Assembly (NCBI GenBank): GCA_007120815.1 | Contig: SKMY01000006.1 | Coordinates: 1-8,738 of the forward strand | Reading direction: 5' to 3' | Origin: Syntrophomonadaceae bacterium | GTDB taxonomy: Bacteria > Bacillota_D > Dethiobacteria > DTU022 > UBA8154 | Length of the DNA: 8,738 bases | In this document: piece after piece, positions 6,875 through 8,738 of the stretch | Position numbering within the stretch: the first letter of the stretch is position 1 | Layout: each line of letters begins with the position of its first letter | Translations under genes and position numbers: made by a program | Notes under the pieces: generated by a model | What the model was told of the DNA's origin: nothing | Seen by the model: the letters and a program-made list of their open reading frames with translations, nothing else | The model's database searches: none

Positions 6875-7987
6875 TCAGACTAACGCAATCAACAGGCCTA
6901 TAGCCACCGTAGTACCTATAACGCCTGCAACGTTTGCTCCCATGGCATGCATCAGCAAGAAGTTGTTGGGGTTTGCTCTTTTGCCTTCAATTTGCGATAC
7001 CCTGGCTGCCATGGGTATAGCCGACACGCCTGCTGATCCTATCAGCGGGTTTACCTTGCCTCCTGTCAGCAGGTAGAGGAGTTTACCCATTATTACCCCT
7101 GTTGCTGTGCCGAAAACAAAGGCCAGCAGGCTTAAAATCATGATTTGAATGGTTGATAGGATCAGGAATGTTTCTGCCTGCATTGTTACCCCTATGGTGA
7201 GTGATAGCAAAATGGTGATAATATTAATCATTTCATTGCCGGCTGATTTTGCCAGCCTTTCTGTTACCCCTGACTCTCTGATAAGATTTCCGACAGCAAG
7301 GGACCCAACCAGGGGTATGGATGCAGGAACAATGAGGCCTACAACGATGGTAAGCAGTATGGGAAACAAAATCTTCTCTTTCCTGGAAACCGTGCGGAGC
7401 TGCTCCATGACCGTGGCTCTTTCTTTGTGTGTTGTGAGAAGGCGCATGATCGGCGGCTGGATTAAGGGAACCAGTGCCATGTATGAGTACGCCGCGGCTG
7501 CGATTGGACCTATCAAGTGCGGTGCCATCCTTATTGCTGCAAAAACCGCTATGGGCCCGTCTGCACCCCCGGTGCTGCCTATTGCCGCCCCCTCTGCCAT
7601 GCTAAAGCCAAGCATTACCGCCATGACCATAACGATAAATATTCCTGCCTGGGCTGCCGCGCCGCACAGCATGGAAAAGGGGAATGCTATAACCGGGCCA
7701 AAATCTGTCAGTGCACCCACTCCAACAAATATCAGCAGGGGAAAGACCTCTGTTTGTACCGGCACGTAGAGCATTTTAAATAAACCGTGTCCCAATAAAT
7801 CACCCAGGGGCAGGTTTGTTAAAATGACTCCAAAGCCCAGCGGCAGCAGTATCAGAGGCTCAAACTTTTTAGTGATAGCAAGATAGATTAACACAGCGCC
7901 TACTGCAAGCATTGCAATATGACCCAGGGTTAATGCTTGAAAACCTGTCATATCGTATACATTTGTAAGCATTTCTACCAATGCCAT
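6875..7987 (-). CDS. Na+-translocating decarboxylase beta subunit (OadB/MmdB/GcdB family)
   Basis: This 370-residue integral membrane protein decarboxylates carboxybiotin on the carrier subunit and couples this to Na+ export, giving a sodium motive force. Many hydrophobic helices span the sequence. Hallmark motifs are GGADGP at 140-145, NPLIGSAGVSAIPMAARV at 313-330 and HAMGANVAGVIGT at 347-359. The residues described as essential in the Klebsiella oxaloacetate decarboxylase beta subunit (Asp203, Asn373, Gly377, Ser382, Arg389) fall here at Asp143, Asn313, Gly317, Ser322 and Arg329, all at the same offset of 60, so the pump should be functional. The start at 7987 is well supported by GGAGGTG (7995-8001) seven bases upstream. 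Family sequence alone does not separate methylmalonyl-CoA, glutaconyl-CoA, malonate and oxaloacetate systems. It follows the biotin carrier gene after an unusually long, structured 200-base gap. Confidence 0.96.
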   Translation of the reverse strand: MALVEMLTNVYDMTGFQALTLGHIAMLAVGAVLIYLAITKKFEPLILLPLGFGVILTNLPLGDLLGHGLFKMLYVPVQTEVFPLLIFVGVGALTDFGPVIAFPFSMLCGAAAQAGIFIVMVMAVMLGFSMAEGAAIGSTGGADGPIAVFAAIRMAPHLIGPIAAAAYSYMALVPLIQPPIMRLLTTHKERATVMEQLRTVSRKEKILFPILLTIVVGLIVPASIPLVGSLAVGNLIRESGVTERLAKSAGNEMINIITILLSLTIGVTMQAETFLILSTIQIMILSLLAFVFGTATGVIMGKLLYLLTGGKVNPLIGSAGVSAIPMAARVSQIEGKRANPNNFLLMHAMGANVAGVIGTTVAIGLLIALV

Positions 7988-8008
7988 AATGTCCCACCTC
8001 CACTTCCC

Positions 8009-8042
8009 CTTTCAGCAGGCTTTATCTATGCTTGGCTGAAAG
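8009..8042 (-). promoter_or_regulatory. Eight-base-pair hairpin directly before the beta-subunit ribosome binding site
   Basis: CTTTCAGC (8009-8016) and GCTGAAAG (8035-8042) are perfect inverted repeats around an 18-base loop. In the operon mRNA the hairpin foot is seven bases before the GGAGGTG of the beta gene. It has no U run after it, so it is not an intrinsic terminator. A role in translation control, or as a barrier to RNA decay, is inference. Confidence 0.5.
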
Positions 8043-8069
8043 TAATCAAATTAGGCGTTCTAATGATTA
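8043..8069 (-). promoter_or_regulatory. Second hairpin abutting the first, upstream of the beta-subunit gene
   Basis: In the mRNA, TAATC and ATTAG pair with GATTA and CTAAT around a five-base loop (aacgc), giving ten base pairs with one two-base bulge. It is A/T-rich and individually weak, but it ends exactly where the 8009-8042 hairpin begins, so the two could stack end to end. A run of nine U residues (8080-8088) lies ten bases before it. Confidence 0.35.
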
Positions 8070-8123
8070 ATGTAACCTTAAAAAAAAAGACAGAGAACTG
8101 CTATTATTGTTGTTTAATTAAAT

Positions 8124-8160
8124 CCAGATGGGAATCACCTGGACTTTAAAATGCATCTGG
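8124..8160 (-). repeat. Three-armed inverted repeat with two alternative pairings
   Basis: Reading the mRNA, arm one CCAGATG (8154-8160) and arm two CCAGGTG (8136-8142) are near-identical, and arm three CATCTGG (8124-8130) can pair with either. With arm one it forms seven Watson-Crick pairs around a 23-base loop; with arm two it forms seven pairs including one G-U around a tight five-base loop. It begins 27 bases after the stop of the biotin-carrier gene. The arms are plain in the sequence; any switching role is inference. Confidence 0.4.
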
Positions 8161-8187
8161 TTTCAATCTTTATCTGCCCTGGCTTAG

Positions 8188-8655
8188 TTACCCTATGATC
8201 AGGATAAGATCGCCCGTGTTTACACTGGAGCCTTTTTCTATCTGGACCGACTTTACAGTGCCCGATGCCGGGGCGGTTACTTCATTTTCCATTTTCATGG
8301 CCTCTAAAATTAATAGTAAATCGCCTTCATTAACCTTATCCCCAACCTTTACCTTAACATCAACTACAGATCCGGGCATCGGCGCTGTTACTGGAACGTC
8401 GCCATCACCTTCAACTTGAGGCTTGGGTTTTGGTATATCCCTTGGTGCTTCCTTCGCTTGTGGCTCTGGGCCGGGCTGATCTTTTGTCGGCGTTGCCGGG
8501 GATTGCGGTACAGGCTGTGCAGCTGGTGCTGATGGTGCTTGAGGAGCTGCAGACTGCGAATATTGTGGAGCAGTATAAACGACCGGCTGACTTCCGGCAT
8601 CTTCTACTACGACCTCAAAAGGTTGGCCATTAACAATTACGCGAAATTTTCTCAT
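8188..8655 (-). CDS. Biotin carboxyl carrier subunit of Na+-translocating decarboxylase
   Basis: This 155-residue soluble protein carries biotin and shuttles CO2 from the carboxyltransferase to the membrane beta subunit. The N-terminal segment (1-20, MRKFRVIVNGQPFEVVVE) is typical of these carriers. Residues of about 22-85 are a flexible linker rich in Ala, Pro and Gln, and the biotinyl domain fills about 87-155. The biotin attachment motif is EAMKME, with Lys121 the modified residue, and the PMPG at 92-95 and GDKVNEGD turn at 105-112 are standard. AAGGGGG eight bases before the ATG supports the start. In classic oxaloacetate decarboxylase this domain is fused to the carboxyltransferase; a separate carrier is characteristic of methylmalonyl-CoA and glutaconyl-CoA decarboxylases, which favours that type. 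No carboxyltransferase is visible, so it should lie beyond the right edge or elsewhere. Confidence 0.95.
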   Translation of the reverse strand: MRKFRVIVNGQPFEVVVEDAGSQPVVYTAPQYSQSAAPQAPSAPAAQPVPQSPATPTKDQPGPEPQAKEAPRDIPKPKPQVEGDGDVPVTAPMPGSVVDVKVKVGDKVNEGDLLLILEAMKMENEVTAPASGTVKSVQIEKGSSVNTGDLILIIG

Positions 8656-8696
8656 TTAAACATCCCCCTTCTAAGATAAGCAAATTCCTGCTTCAA

Positions 8697-8738
8697 TTAC
8701 GCCCGTTGAGTTCCCAATTTGTGCCACAGATTTTCTAC
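8697..8738 (-). other. Possible tail end of an upstream gene, frame uncertain
   Basis: The final bases of the window should contain the end of the preceding operon gene. One minus-strand frame reads VENLWHKLGTQRA and stops at TAA 8697-8699, leaving a 41-base gap before the biotin-carrier start. A second frame stays open to a TAG at 8671-8673, and the third stops at 8694-8696 but also has a stop at the window edge. Neither tail matches the lysine-rich HGNIPL-type ending I expect of a carboxyltransferase alpha subunit, so I cannot identify the gene. Confidence 0.25.

Noticed and set aside
7149..7769. Long 206-codon ORF on the plus strand
   Set aside because: It lies wholly opposite the beta-subunit gene, its product has no recognisable domain, and it has no convincing ribosome binding site; it is an antisense shadow of a strongly biased gene.
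8119..8157. 12-codon ORF on the minus strand within the intercistronic gap
   Set aside because: It has no good ribosome binding site and overlaps the inverted-repeat arms, which explain its sequence better.

Overview
The window reads as ordinary chromosome from an anaerobic, low-to-moderate G+C Gram-positive bacterium (class Clostridia or a relative; inferred, not proven). The clues are strong AGGAGG-type ribosome binding sites, short intergenic gaps, intrinsic terminators with U tracts, a rubredoxin, a VanW/G5-type envelope protein, a CapA-family protein, and a sodium-pumping biotin decarboxylase. The combination of an acyl-CoA synthetase and a Na+-translocating acyl-CoA decarboxylase would suit a fermentative or syntrophic fatty-acid or propionate metaboliser, but the sequence does not fix the species. 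There are no tRNA or rRNA genes, mobile elements or CRISPR arrays.

Layout. (1) Positions 1-1310, minus strand: a long-chain acyl-CoA synthetase whose C-terminus lies beyond the window. A possible 24-codon leader ORF (1326-1400, minus) sits directly upstream, and its stop overlaps the synthetase ribosome binding site. (2) 1518-2768, plus: a membrane-anchored CapA-family protein, divergent from the synthetase. (3) 2902-3060, plus: a 52-residue rubredoxin, ended by a strong hairpin terminator at 3111-3144. (4) 3143-4612, minus: glutamyl-tRNA synthetase, convergent with rubredoxin and with its own good sigma-A-type promoter at 4663-4690. (5) 4837-6204, minus: a VanW/G5 envelope protein. (6) 6318-8655, minus: three subunits of a biotin-dependent Na+-translocating decarboxylase, transcribed as biotin carrier (8188-8655), then beta membrane pump (6875-7987), then small delta/OadG-like membrane subunit (6318-6809), ended by a clear terminator at 6242-6269. 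The carboxyltransferase subunit is not in the window.

How the genes fit together. Only the decarboxylase genes form an evident functional unit. A carboxyltransferase moves CO2 from a substrate acyl-CoA (or oxaloacetate) to the carrier biotin. The beta subunit then decarboxylates carboxybiotin and exports Na+, with the delta subunit helping assembly. The stand-alone carrier points to the methylmalonyl-CoA or glutaconyl-CoA decarboxylase type rather than the classic oxaloacetate type, in which carrier and carboxyltransferase are fused. The other genes are single transcription units with unrelated jobs.

No stretch over about 210 bases lacks a gene. The largest gaps are 1401-1517 (divergent promoters), 4613-4836 (gltX promoter, then nothing recognisable at 4691-4836), and 7988-8187, the most structured non-coding piece: two back-to-back hairpins just before the beta-subunit ribosome binding site, a U9 tract, and a switchable hairpin. 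I found no convincing undescribed system; that intercistronic leader and the small leader ORF are the best leads.
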